This document shows, in pieces, positions 35,380 to 43,365 of a stretch of 64,000 nucleotides of DNA (positions are counted from its first letter, which is position 1; each line of letters starts with the position of its first letter). Made by a program: the position numbers and the translations under genes. The notes beneath the pieces are model-generated. The model worked only from the letters and a program-made list of their open reading frames with translations. It did no database searches and was not told the origin of the DNA. The DNA is taken from assembly GCA_016712525.1 (NCBI GenBank), contig JADJQX010000008.1:310001-374000 (forward strand), read 5' to 3'. The DNA comes from Myxococcales bacterium. Its GTDB lineage: Bacteria; Myxococcota_A; Polyangia; Polyangiales; Polyangiaceae.

Positions 35380-35859
35380 TCAGTCGACGATAGGCAGACG
35401 AATCGTCTGGGGCTTGCCGCCCCGCTCGTAGTCGACGACGAGCTCCTTCGCCTTGGGCAGCGCTTGGAAGACGGCGAGCGCCTCCTCGGGGTGCTCGATG
35501 GCCTGGCCGTTCACCCGCACGATGACGTCACCGGGCTGAAGCTCGGTAGCCTCGAGGTCGCCGCGCAGCTCGACCACTCGAAACCCAAGGAATTTTCCGT
35601 TACGAAACGCGGGGTTATCGTCGAGAGTCACGTCCTGGAGGAACCGCCCGATCCCGCCGCGCACCGTCTCCTGCACGCCCGCCCGGGAGAGCTGCGTGAC
35701 CTTGGCCCGAGGCGCCTTGGGCGGTGGCGCGACCTGCGCCGCGTTGGCCGGGGTCAGCGGCTCTTTGCCGAGCTCGTTCGGCTCTCCACACGCCACGAGC
35801 GCGAGCGACGAGGGCAAGGCGAGAGCGAGGACGAAGGGAGCGAGACGGGGGCGTGCCAT
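35380..35859 (-). CDS. PDZ-domain lipoprotein
   Basis: 159 residues. The signal peptide ends in LVACGEP (lipobox). Pro/Ala-rich linker, then a C-terminal PDZ domain (about 80-155) with GFRVVELRGD, ELQPGDVIVRVNGQAI and the closing VVDYERGGKPQTI. This is close to the C-terminal PDZ of the type II secretion subunit GspC, but the transmembrane and HR regions of GspC are missing. It probably tethers a partner at the periplasmic face. Lies 31 nt after tmk on the same strand and may be the third gene of a panC-tmk-PDZ transcript. Confidence 0.8.
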   Translation of the reverse strand: MARPRLAPFVLALALPSSLALVACGEPNELGKEPLTPANAAQVAPPPKAPRAKVTQLSRAGVQETVRGGIGRFLQDVTLDDNPAFRNGKFLGFRVVELRGDLEATELQPGDVIVRVNGQAIEHPEEALAVFQALPKAKELVVDYERGGKPQTIRLPIVD

Positions 35860-35890
35860 ACCCCTCCCATGCCCCGCGGCTCACCGACCG

Positions 35891-36553
35891 TCAACTTTGC
35901 GGCAAGCCGCAGGTCGTCGCGATCGCCGCGTAGATGCGCTCGTGCACGTCCTCGACGGAGCCGACCCCGTCGACCACCACCACCCGGTCGTCGGGCATGT
36001 GCGCGCCGAGCCCGCGGTAGAAGTCGGAGAGCGAGCGCTGCACCTCGTTCTGCTCGTAGAGCTGCGCCGCCTCGCCTCGCGCTTCACGGCGCGTCGCCGC
36101 GAGATCGGCCGCCACGTCGACCACCACGATCACGTCGGGGCGCACGGCGTGGCGGTTCAGCGCGCGGATCCACTCGACGGCCTCGGGGCCGCCGCGCCCG
36201 CTCGTGACGCTCTGGTAGGCGAGGCTCGACGCGTCGTACCTGTCCGACACGACGATCCCACCTCTCTCGAGCACGGGCTCGATCTCGGCTTCGACGTGGT
36301 CGAGGCGGTCTGCGGCGAAGAGGAGCGCCATGGTCGCCCAGCCGGGCGCGCGCCCCGACGGCAGCACGAAGCGCCCCCCGAGCACCTGACGGATCATCGT
36401 GCCAACCGGCCCGTCGCTCGGCTCGCGCGTGCCCTTCGCGAAGTGCCCCTCGCGCTTCAAGCGCGCGACGAGGAGCGACGTTTGGGTCGTCGTGCCCGCG
36501 CCGTCGATCCCCTCGAGGACGATGAACCGCCCTTTGTGCGAAGCTAAACCCAT
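35891..36553 (-). CDS. tmk: Thymidylate kinase
   Basis: 220 residues. Phosphorylates dTMP to dTDP. Motifs: P-loop region EGIDGAGTTTQ (residues 14-24), DRYDASSLAYQS (the DR motif binding the nucleotide), REPSDGPVG and a lid segment around ARGEAAQLYE. The P-loop has Thr21 where Lys is usual (GKTTQ). I recall this variant in other deltaproteobacterial Tmk proteins, so activity is probably kept, but this should be checked. GAGGAGGG precedes the ATG. 60 nt downstream of panC on the same strand. Confidence 0.9.
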   Translation of the reverse strand: MGLASHKGRFIVLEGIDGAGTTTQTSLLVARLKREGHFAKGTREPSDGPVGTMIRQVLGGRFVLPSGRAPGWATMALLFAADRLDHVEAEIEPVLERGGIVVSDRYDASSLAYQSVTSGRGGPEAVEWIRALNRHAVRPDVIVVVDVAADLAATRREARGEAAQLYEQNEVQRSLSDFYRGLGAHMPDDRVVVVDGVGSVEDVHERIYAAIATTCGLPQS

Positions 36554-36613
36554 AGACCCTCCTCGCTCACAACCACTCGAAACGGTTACACATTTACAGA
36601 CGGGAAGGGCCGC

Positions 36614-37510
36614 TCACGCGGCGCCGAGGCTCTCGGGAGGGTCCTCGCCGAGGACCACGTTGTCGATGAGACGGGTCTTCCCGATGCGGCACGCGAGGGC
36701 GACGAGGGTCACGTCGTCGACCGGGCCCGCGTCGGCGAAGGGGGCGAGGGTCTCGGGGTGCGCCACCTCGACGTAGTCGACGGCGTCGGCGACCCGGGAG
36801 ACGTGACCGAGCACGAGCTCGCGGAGCTCCCGCGCACGACGCTCCCCCGCCGTGAACGCGCCATACGCCGCGCGGAGGCCACGAGACAGCGCGAGCGCGC
36901 GCTCGTGCTCTTCGGGGGACAAGTAGGCGTTGCGGGAGCTCATCGCGAGCCCCGAGGGCTCACGGACGATCGGGTGCCCGACGACGGTGACCGGAAAGAA
37001 GAGGTCGCGCGCGAGCCGACGAATGACCGCGAGCTGCTGAAAGTCCTTCTTTCCGAAGATGGCGTGCGCCCGTCCGAGCAACGAAAAGAGCTTCGACACG
37101 ACCGTGGCGACCCCCTCGAAGTGACCGGGGCGGTGCGGGCCGCAGAGGCCCGACGTGAGCTCGTCGACGCGCACGCGCGTGCGCTCGCCTTCCGGGTACA
37201 TGGCCGTCGCCTCGGGGCAGAAGAGCACGTCGCAGCCGGCGGCCTCGAGCTTCGCGGCGTCGCCGTCGAGATCGCGCGGGTAGCGAGCGAAGTCCTCGTT
37301 GGGGCCGAACTGGGTGGGGTTCACGAACACGCTCGCCGAGACGAGCCCGTCGTCGCCCACGAGCTTGCGCCCCTCGCGGACGAGCGCGAGGTGCCCGTCG
37401 TGGAGCGCGCCCATCGTCGGCACGAAGGCGACCCGCGAGCCTCGGGCGACGCGCGCGGTGTCGAGCGCGCTGCGGAAATCCTCGGGGCGAGCGACACGAA
37501 CGATGGGCAT
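36614..37510 (-). CDS. panC: Pantothenate synthetase
   Basis: 298 residues. Condenses pantoate and beta-alanine with ATP. Motifs: PTMGALHDGHLALV (ATP-binding HxGH), FVNPTQFGPNEDFARYPR, FEGVATVVSKLF, GKKDFQQLAVIRR and MSSRNAYLS, all in the normal order. Standard length. The ATG at 37510 starts PIVRVARPEDFRSAL in line with the family. Head of a likely panC-tmk-PDZ transcript. Confidence 0.95.
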   Translation of the reverse strand: MPIVRVARPEDFRSALDTARVARGSRVAFVPTMGALHDGHLALVREGRKLVGDDGLVSASVFVNPTQFGPNEDFARYPRDLDGDAAKLEAAGCDVLFCPEATAMYPEGERTRVRVDELTSGLCGPHRPGHFEGVATVVSKLFSLLGRAHAIFGKKDFQQLAVIRRLARDLFFPVTVVGHPIVREPSGLAMSSRNAYLSPEEHERALALSRGLRAAYGAFTAGERRARELRELVLGHVSRVADAVDYVEVAHPETLAPFADAGPVDDVTLVALACRIGKTRLIDNVVLGEDPPESLGAA

Positions 37511-37711
37511 GGGGACCTCGGGGGCGAAGGACGGAGCGAGACCACACGAGCCGGAGCACGGCTCCCGGGGCGCGCGTGGGCCTTCCTTACCCTGGAATCG
37601 CCGACGTCGGGCCCCCCTTTGCGCAGGATTCGCAGAGGGACTGTCCGAAGAGGTCGCCCCTCGGAACGCCCGACGGCGCGCGGTCGTGGGTGCCTTCCCG
37701 CGTGGCTTTGC

Positions 37712-37717
37712 TAAGCT
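37712..37717 (+). promoter_or_regulatory. -10-like TAAGCT before the Cys-containing lipoprotein gene
   Basis: TAAGCT ends 7 nt before the ATG at 37725; no Shine-Dalgarno is visible. Confidence 0.4.
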
Positions 37718-37724
37718 CCGGGCC

Positions 37725-38360
37725 ATGTCGCCCAGGAACGCTCGCCTCGTCGCCGTGCTGCTCCTCTCCGCCGGACCCGCCGCGGCGTGCGGAAGCCGTG
37801 GTCCTCTCGACGGCGCCGACCCGGCGGCCGAAGCCGACGCCGCGCCCCTCCCGTCGAGCACGGGCACGATCGTCCCGATCGACGCCGCGCCCACGTCGAC
37901 GGGCCCCGACCTCCCGCCCATCGTCGACTGCAGCCTCTGCCTCATCGGCGAGTGCAGCCAGCCGATCGTCCAGTGCGTGACGAGCCCCACGTGCCAGGCG
38001 GCCTTCCAGTGCGTGCTCACGCAGTGCGGGGCCGGGCTCGACACCGCCTGCATCTTGGGGTGCGCGCAAGGCTCGCCGCAGGGGGCCCTCCAGCTCCTCT
38101 CGATCCTGCAGTGCGTGACCGGGAAGTGCGGCGAAGACTGCACCGACATCCTCTCGCAGCTCGGAGGAGGCCTCGGCGGAGGTGGAGGCAATCCGCCGCC
38201 TCCCACGCGCGACGCGGGCCCCGTCCCTCCCCGCGACGCGGGTCCACCCCCTCGTGACGCCGGCCCGCCGCGCCCCTTCGCCACGCCGACCCCGCGCACA
38301 CGCGAGGCCATCGAACGCGCGTTCTCTCCTTGGCCCGAGCTCGTCACCCCGTCACGCTGA
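37725..38360 (+). CDS. Cys-rich lipoprotein with Asp/Ala-Gly-Pro tail
   Basis: 211 residues. The signal peptide ends in PAAACGS (lipobox). After an Ala/Pro linker comes a helical Cys-rich domain (about 65-150, about 12 Cys in C-x(2)-C / C-x(3)-C spacings such as CSLCLIGEC, CQAAFQC and CGEDC). A repeated RDAGPxPP tail follows. The Cys spacing resembles the C-terminal domain of the protein encoded at 38536-40416. Function unknown; probably a disulphide-stabilised surface protein. Confidence 0.72.
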   Translation: MSPRNARLVAVLLLSAGPAAACGSRGPLDGADPAAEADAAPLPSSTGTIVPIDAAPTSTGPDLPPIVDCSLCLIGECSQPIVQCVTSPTCQAAFQCVLTQCGAGLDTACILGCAQGSPQGALQLLSILQCVTGKCGEDCTDILSQLGGGLGGGGGNPPPPTRDAGPVPPRDAGPPPRDAGPPRPFATPTPRTREAIERAFSPWPELVTPSR

Positions 38361-38382
38361 CCGCCCGAAACCGAACGATCGA

Positions 38383-38421
38383 CGAAGGAGAACGGCACAC
38401 CTAAGTGCTCGTTCTCCTTCG
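38383..38421. terminator. 12-bp perfect hairpin after the Cys-rich lipoprotein gene
   Basis: CGAAGGAGAACG/CGTTCTCCTTCG with a 15-nt loop, then GCATTTTG. It lies 22 nt after the stop codon; the T-run is weak. Confidence 0.5.
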
Positions 38422-38442
38422 GCATTTTGAGACTTTACGGAC

Positions 38443-38515
38443 CGACGGCTCCGGCCCGGATAGGGCGCGACGGGCCCCGCCCGAGACGTGCGGGGCCCAT
38501 CGAGAGGAGCCGTCG
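38443..38515. other. Nested inverted repeats between convergent genes
   Basis: Outer arms CGACGGCTCC (38443-38452) and GGAGCCGTCG (38506-38515) enclose inner arms GGGCCCCGC (38472-38480) and GCGGGGCCC (38490-38498) with a 9-nt loop. On the minus strand it may serve as terminator for the seven-repeat gene, which ends at 38536. Confidence 0.55.
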
Positions 38516-38535
38516 TGCGGGCGTGCGACCGTGTC

Positions 38536-40416
38536 TCAGGGCCCGCAGAAGCGGGCGCCGACCGCCGAGAGCCACGCACCGTAGTTGAAGCCGTACGATT
38601 GCGGGTTGCACAGCGTGGAGGGACCCGAGAGGAGGGCGAGCCCTCCGCACTGAGCCGCTTGTGTCGACGTGGCGAAGCACTGGGTCCCCGCCTGGGTCAC
38701 GCCGGAGCGGCACTGCGCCGTGGCGCCCTGGGGGCACTGCGTGCAGCTCGTGTCGAGGCAGTCTTGCGAGCAGCCGAGGCTCCTCCGGCACTCGGCCGAG
38801 ACGAACGGCGCGACACACGCCGAGATGCCCTTGCCGAAGGTGGGGAAGTTCGGGTCGAAGAACGCGCTGCGGAAGTTGCCGAGGCACGAGCCGCACTGGG
38901 GCTCGACCGCCGCGAGGAAGGCGAAGAACTGTGTACACTGCACGCTGTCGTGCCCGTTGGCGCAGGCGGCCTGCGCGTTCTGGAGGCTCACCGCCGAGCA
39001 CACGTTCGTGTTCTGCGGGAGCACGACCTGCGACACGCCCGCGTTGCAGCCGGGGTAGGTGGCCGGGCAGGTCGACGGGATGCCGCACGCGCGCGGGTTC
39101 GCGAGGGTGTTGCACGTGGTGCTCGTGGCGAAGCAGTCGGCGCACGCCGCGCCTCCCGATCCACACGACCGGTTCGTGAAGCCCGCGAGGCACTGGTTCC
39201 CGTTGCAGCAGCCGGGGCAGTTCGCCGGGCCGCAGGCGGGGTTCGAGCACGTGCCCGCGTTGCACGCGCCGCCTGGACCGCACGCGCGGCAGGCGAGCCC
39301 GCCTTGCCCGCACATGGCCGCGTCCGTGCCCGGCATGCAGGTGTTGCCGTCGCAGCAGCCGCGGCAGTTCGCGGGGCCACACGTCTGGCCGCCCTGGCAT
39401 ACGCCGCCGGCGCCACACACCTGGTTCAGTCCCGCGCAGTTGGTGCACTGCGTGCCCGCCGCACCGCACGCGGTGTCTTGGGTGCCGAGCGTGCAGCGAT
39501 CCCCGATGCAGCAGCCGGCGCAGTTCTCGGGGCCGCACGGGGGCGGCGTGATGCACGTGCGCCCGTTCGGTTGATCGCGCGGCGCGCACACCTGGGCGCG
39601 GCCCGTGCAGTCCTGGCAGGCCTCACCGCCGCGACCGCAGGACGTGCTGTCGATGCCCTCGGTGCAGGTACCACGCGCGTCGCAGCAGCCTCCGCAGTTC
39701 TGCGGGCCGCAGCGCCCGATGCCCTGGCACTGCCCGCCTCCGCCGGCCGACGGCCCGCAGGTGGTGCCCTGCGCCGTGCAGTTCTGGCAGGCAGCCCCGC
39801 GGTTGCCGCAGGCCTGCCCGTCGGTCCCGGTGAGGCACTGGTCGCCGACGCAGCAGCCGGCGCAGTTCGAGGCGTCGCACTTTCGAGCCGCGTTGCAGGT
39901 GCGGAGGCGGCTGTCGCACGCTTGGCCTTGGCCCGCGCAGTCGGTGCAAGAGGCCCCGCCTTGCCCACACGCCGTGGCGTCGGTCCCGGGCAAGCACACC
40001 CCGGTGCCGCCGGCCGTCACGCAGCAGCCGGCCGCGCAGCTCGTGGCGTCGCACGTGGGGACGCGTTTGCCACACGCCTTCCGCGAGGGCTCGCACACGT
40101 CTTGGCCCGCCGCGATGCAGTCGGAGCACTTTCCGCCGAGCCCGCCACACGCCTGCACGTCGGTCCCGACGCGGCACACGCCGCGCACGTCGCAGCAACC
40201 GTTGGGGCACGTCGACGGGCCGCACGTGCCCGCGTCTCCGCCCGAGTCGGTCTTCGCGTCGGTGAGCGATGCGTCGAGGATCGGCTCCTCGAGGCTCGAT
40301 CGGCCACACCCGGAGCCCGCGGCCGCCACCGCGCTCCCGAAGAAGGCGAGCGACGCCACGAAGCGCGCGACGCGGGAGAAGGACGATGGCGGTGAAGCGA
40401 AGACAGGTTCTTTCAT
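38536..40416 (-). CDS. Cys-rich lipoprotein with seven tandem disulphide repeats
   Basis: 626 residues. The signal peptide ends in AAGSGCGRSS (lipobox). Residues of about 60-430 form seven repeats of about 48-56 residues. Each has the pattern C-x(5)-C-x(1-2)-GCC-x(3-8)-C-x(2)-G-x(5-6)-CG-x(2)-G-x(2)-C-x(2)-C, for example NCAGCCVGDQC. The last 190 residues are a separate domain with about 20 Cys (for example CSQDCLDTSCTQC). About 90 Cys in all imply an oxidising location, on the cell surface or in the periplasm. The ATG at 40416 is the start that gives a signal peptide; the frame extends upstream to 40716 without family likeness. It lies downstream of an XRE regulator gene on the same strand. 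Confidence 0.83.
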   Translation of the reverse strand: MKEPVFASPPSSFSRVARFVASLAFFGSAVAAAGSGCGRSSLEEPILDASLTDAKTDSGGDAGTCGPSTCPNGCCDVRGVCRVGTDVQACGGLGGKCSDCIAAGQDVCEPSRKACGKRVPTCDATSCAAGCCVTAGGTGVCLPGTDATACGQGGASCTDCAGQGQACDSRLRTCNAARKCDASNCAGCCVGDQCLTGTDGQACGNRGAACQNCTAQGTTCGPSAGGGGQCQGIGRCGPQNCGGCCDARGTCTEGIDSTSCGRGGEACQDCTGRAQVCAPRDQPNGRTCITPPPCGPENCAGCCIGDRCTLGTQDTACGAAGTQCTNCAGLNQVCGAGGVCQGGQTCGPANCRGCCDGNTCMPGTDAAMCGQGGLACRACGPGGACNAGTCSNPACGPANCPGCCNGNQCLAGFTNRSCGSGGAACADCFATSTTCNTLANPRACGIPSTCPATYPGCNAGVSQVVLPQNTNVCSAVSLQNAQAACANGHDSVQCTQFFAFLAAVEPQCGSCLGNFRSAFFDPNFPTFGKGISACVAPFVSAECRRSLGCSQDCLDTSCTQCPQGATAQCRSGVTQAGTQCFATSTQAAQCGGLALLSGPSTLCNPQSYGFNYGAWLSAVGARFCGP

Positions 40417-40557
40417 GGCGTGCCGGCCGGAGGGCCGCTCCTCGAGTTCCCGCGTGGCGAAGGGCACGCCGCGGGCCGCTCGAAAGCCTAGTTTGGTGGG
40501 ACCCATTCCGCAATTCCGCGGAGGCGTTTTCGCCCGTCGGAGGAGCGGCGCCCCCTC

Positions 40558-40573
40558 TATACGTTTACGTATA
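40558..40573. promoter_or_regulatory. AT-rich palindrome TATACGT-TT-ACGTATA, candidate operator
   Basis: 7-2-7 perfect inverted repeat in otherwise GC-rich DNA. It overlaps the stop codon of the XRE regulator gene and lies about 142 nt upstream of the seven-repeat lipoprotein start on the same strand. A good candidate for the regulator's own binding site and for control of that gene. Confidence 0.5.
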
Positions 40574-40873
40574 TCCCTGGCCGCGCCCGCCGCGTCCCTT
40601 CGGCTCTCCGGAGGTGCTCCGCGGAGACGCAGCCGTCGCCTCGATCGTGACGCCGAGCGCCGCGCATAGGCGGAGCGCGACGTCGAGAGAGACCCCGAGC
40701 TCGCCGCGCTCGACACGCGCCACGGTGTTGGGCGCGAGCCCCGCGGCGAGCGCGAGCTGTACCTGTGTCCAGCCCTTCACGGCGCGGGCGGCGCGCACGC
40801 CGGCACCGAAGCGCGACGCGAGCCCGTCGTCGCCCTCGCCACGCGCCTTCCTCGGGGTGCGGTCGTGCCCCAT
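40565..40873 (-). CDS. XRE-family DNA-binding regulator
   Basis: 102 residues. A basic N-terminus of 22 residues is followed by a Cro/C1-type helix-turn-helix (about 25-80): VRAARAVKGWTQVQLALAAG, then APNTVARVERGEL and VALRLCAALGV. A short Gly/Arg-rich tail completes it, with no ligand or peptidase domain. TATGGT (minus strand, 40882-40887) lies 8 nt before the ATG. The palindrome at 40558-40573 sits at its stop codon. Divergent from the AsmA-like gene, 62 nt apart. Possible targets are the downstream Cys-rich lipoprotein gene and itself. Confidence 0.85.
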   Translation of the reverse strand: MGHDRTPRKARGEGDDGLASRFGAGVRAARAVKGWTQVQLALAAGLAPNTVARVERGELGVSLDVALRLCAALGVTIEATAASPRSTSGEPKGRGGRGQGYT

Positions 40874-40881
40874 CCCGCTCG

Positions 40882-40887
40882 ACCATA
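40882..40887 (-). promoter_or_regulatory. -10-like TATGGT before the XRE gene
   Basis: Minus-strand TATGGT ends 8 nt before the ATG at 40873; no Shine-Dalgarno. Confidence 0.4.
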
Positions 40888-40923
40888 CAGGTCACCGCGC
40901 TCGAACCGCGCGCGGAATCGACG

Positions 40924-40929
40924 TAGCCT
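40924..40929 (+). promoter_or_regulatory. -10-like TAGCCT before the AsmA-like gene
   Basis: TAGCCT ends 6 nt before the ATG at 40936; no Shine-Dalgarno. Confidence 0.4.
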
Positions 40930-40935
40930 CGTCGC

Positions 40936-43365
40936 ATGATCTCTCTCGGCGAGCTCCTGCGCGCCTTCGCCGAGCCCGTAGCCCCGCTCGTGCGAGAGCG
41001 CCTCGTGCGGGCCCTGCCCGAAGGGAGCCGGCTCGACGAGCTTCGTGTCGATGGTTCCACCGTCACCGTGGGCGGCCTCCTCCTGCCCGCGGGCCCGCTC
41101 CGTGTCATGGTGGACCACGCGCGGGCGCACGTCTCGGCGCTCGGCTTTTTGCGCGGCGCGGCCGTCACGCTGGGGGACGCCCACGGGACGATCGAGATGG
41201 ACCGCGAGACGCGCGGGGCATTCCGCTTCACGTCGAGCGGGGGCGAGCGCGCTTGGGCCACGGGCGCCCTCGTCGTCACGTTCGGAGAGCTCCGCGCCGA
41301 AGCGCGGGTCGAGGTCGCCGACGGTCGCGTCGTCCTCGAGGCCCTCCGTCTCGTAGGCGAAGGAGGGACGAGCCTCGTGGGCCGTCTCGAGCTCCGTGGA
41401 GCTCGGCTCGAAGGTACGCTCGTGGGCACGGCGGCCCTCGTCGATCTTCTCGACGTCACCCGCACGGGGTCTCCCCTCGGGCTCGACCCGACCGGCGTCT
41501 CTGCCCACGTGGAGCTGCGGGTCTCCGGCACGAGCGAGGCGCCCGTGGTGAGCGCCTCCCTCCGCGCCGGCGCGATCCCTCTACGGCGCCCCGGGCACAA
41601 GCGATTCGTGCCCTACGCGAGCGCGACGGACGTCACCGCGACGGCGCGTATCTCCCCGCGATCACGCACGTTTTCGGCTGAGTGCGAGCTTTGTGTACCC
41701 GGGGCATCCCGCGTTCGCGCGAGCGCCGCGCGGGGCGTCGACGGAGGCACCGTCTCGCGTCTCCGTATCGAGCGGCTCGGTCCGGCGGCCATTCGCCCGC
41801 TGCTCGCGCTCTTCGGTGTCGACGGGCTCGGCCACGCGCGCGGCGAGGTGTCGGGAGAGCTCGTCGTCCGTGCTCCCCCCGAAGGCCCCGCGTTGCTCGA
41901 GGGCGACCTCGCGGCCCCGGAGCTCGGGCTCACGGTAGGCTCGCTCGAGCTGCCCATCGAGAGCTGCGCGGCCACCCTCTCCGGGAGCGTCCGAAGGCCG
42001 AGCTTGCGCGTCACCGGGACGTTCGAGGGGGGCGCGCTCACGCTGACGAAGGGCGAGGACGGACGCCTCGACGTCGCGCTCCGAAACGCACGCGCGAGCG
42101 CCCTCGTGCGCCTCTCGCAGGCCGCGCCCGAACGCGCCAGGGCCGCCCTCGCAGGCACGGGAGAGAACGCCGCCTTCTACCTTCCCGAGGAGCTCGCCGT
42201 CGACCTCGATCTATGCCCCGCGAAGGGCGCGACCGACGCGCGTATCACCATCTCCGGGCCTGGCACACGACTCGTGACCACGATCTCGGTCCGCGAAGGA
42301 AGACACGTGGGCTCGCGCGCCGAAGGGCAGATCGCGATGGCCCACGCCGCGATCGTGCTCGACGCGGGCTCGCGCCTCCCTGCCGGCGCCCGCATCGAAG
42401 GCGGCTCCATCACGCTCGACCTCGGCCTGGAGGGAGACGTCGCGTCGACACGAGCGCTCGGAACGATCGGTCTGGACCCGACGGTCCTCACCCTCGGAGA
42501 GAGAGCGATGCGCCTCGGCGCCGCGCGCGCGAGACTGCACGTGACCCGTACGTTCGTGGCCCTCCACGACGCGCACGTCGAGGTCGGCGAGGGGCGCGTT
42601 GCGCTGGCCGGCTGCGCGATCCTCGGGGAAAACGTGCGCGCGAGGCTCTCGGTCTCGGCGAGGCGAGTCGCCGTCGACGCCCTCACCCTCCTCACGGACG
42701 CGCCCCTGCGCGGCGACGTATCCCTCTATGGGGACGCCTCGATCCACGCGGGGACCGTGCTCGCGTGGGCGAACGCGCGGGTCGACGCGCCGACCTACCC
42801 CGCGCTGCCGCGGGCGACCGAGCGCCTCGAAAAGCTCGGCCTCCCTCCCCTCGCCACCGAGGGAGACGGCCCGCTCGAGCTCGTCTGTGGCCTCGAGGCC
42901 GGCGTGGTCACCGTGCCGCGCCTCCGGTTCGCCGTCCCGGGCCTGCGCATCGGCGCCCGCGGCCGCGCGACCCTCCGCGGCGAGGAGCTCCGCGCCACGG
43001 CCACGGTGTCCGCGCAGCCCGCGTGGCTCGCGCGAAGTCGCCTTCTTTCCATCCCGGCGACGCTCGCGGGCACCATCGAGGTCCCCGTCACGGTCGAGGG
43101 CTCCCTCTCGAGCCCCGACGCCAAGAGCCCCGTGCTCGCGGCGCTCCTCACGAGCCTCCGCCGCGGCATCTTTCGCTCGCGAGGCCCTTCGCCCCTCGCG
43201 CTCCCCGAGCGGCCCATGCCCGTCCTCGAAGCCCCTTTCGAGGCGGCCCCGGACGACGCGCTGACGATCGCCACGATCGCTCGGGGCACCTTGCCGCACG
43301 AGCACACCGAGCAGCTCGCCCTCGACTTCGTGTCAGCGCGCCCGAAGAGCCCTCACCCCGAGTGA
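40936..43365 (+). CDS. Large beta-rich protein, AsmA/TamB-like
   Basis: 809 residues made almost entirely of alternating beta strands with repeated patterns such as GxxxLRGARLEGTL, GxVSGELVV and LRVTGTFEGGALTL. This is the look of AsmA/TamB/DUF3971 proteins that form hydrophobic grooves for lipid transfer between membranes. It lacks the usual N-terminal transmembrane anchor and I see no signal peptide, so location is unclear. No clear C-terminal AsmA or TamB signature, so the family call is tentative. Its last 33 nt overlap the convergent permease gene. Confidence 0.6.
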   Translation: MISLGELLRAFAEPVAPLVRERLVRALPEGSRLDELRVDGSTVTVGGLLLPAGPLRVMVDHARAHVSALGFLRGAAVTLGDAHGTIEMDRETRGAFRFTSSGGERAWATGALVVTFGELRAEARVEVADGRVVLEALRLVGEGGTSLVGRLELRGARLEGTLVGTAALVDLLDVTRTGSPLGLDPTGVSAHVELRVSGTSEAPVVSASLRAGAIPLRRPGHKRFVPYASATDVTATARISPRSRTFSAECELCVPGASRVRASAARGVDGGTVSRLRIERLGPAAIRPLLALFGVDGLGHARGEVSGELVVRAPPEGPALLEGDLAAPELGLTVGSLELPIESCAATLSGSVRRPSLRVTGTFEGGALTLTKGEDGRLDVALRNARASALVRLSQAAPERARAALAGTGENAAFYLPEELAVDLDLCPAKGATDARITISGPGTRLVTTISVREGRHVGSRAEGQIAMAHAAIVLDAGSRLPAGARIEGGSITLDLGLEGDVASTRALGTIGLDPTVLTLGERAMRLGAARARLHVTRTFVALHDAHVEVGEGRVALAGCAILGENVRARLSVSARRVAVDALTLLTDAPLRGDVSLYGDASIHAGTVLAWANARVDAPTYPALPRATERLEKLGLPPLATEGDGPLELVCGLEAGVVTVPRLRFAVPGLRIGARGRATLRGEELRATATVSAQPAWLARSRLLSIPATLAGTIEVPVTVEGSLSSPDAKSPVLAALLTSLRRGIFRSRGPSPLALPERPMPVLEAPFEAAPDDALTIATIARGTLPHEHTEQLALDFVSARPKSPHPE

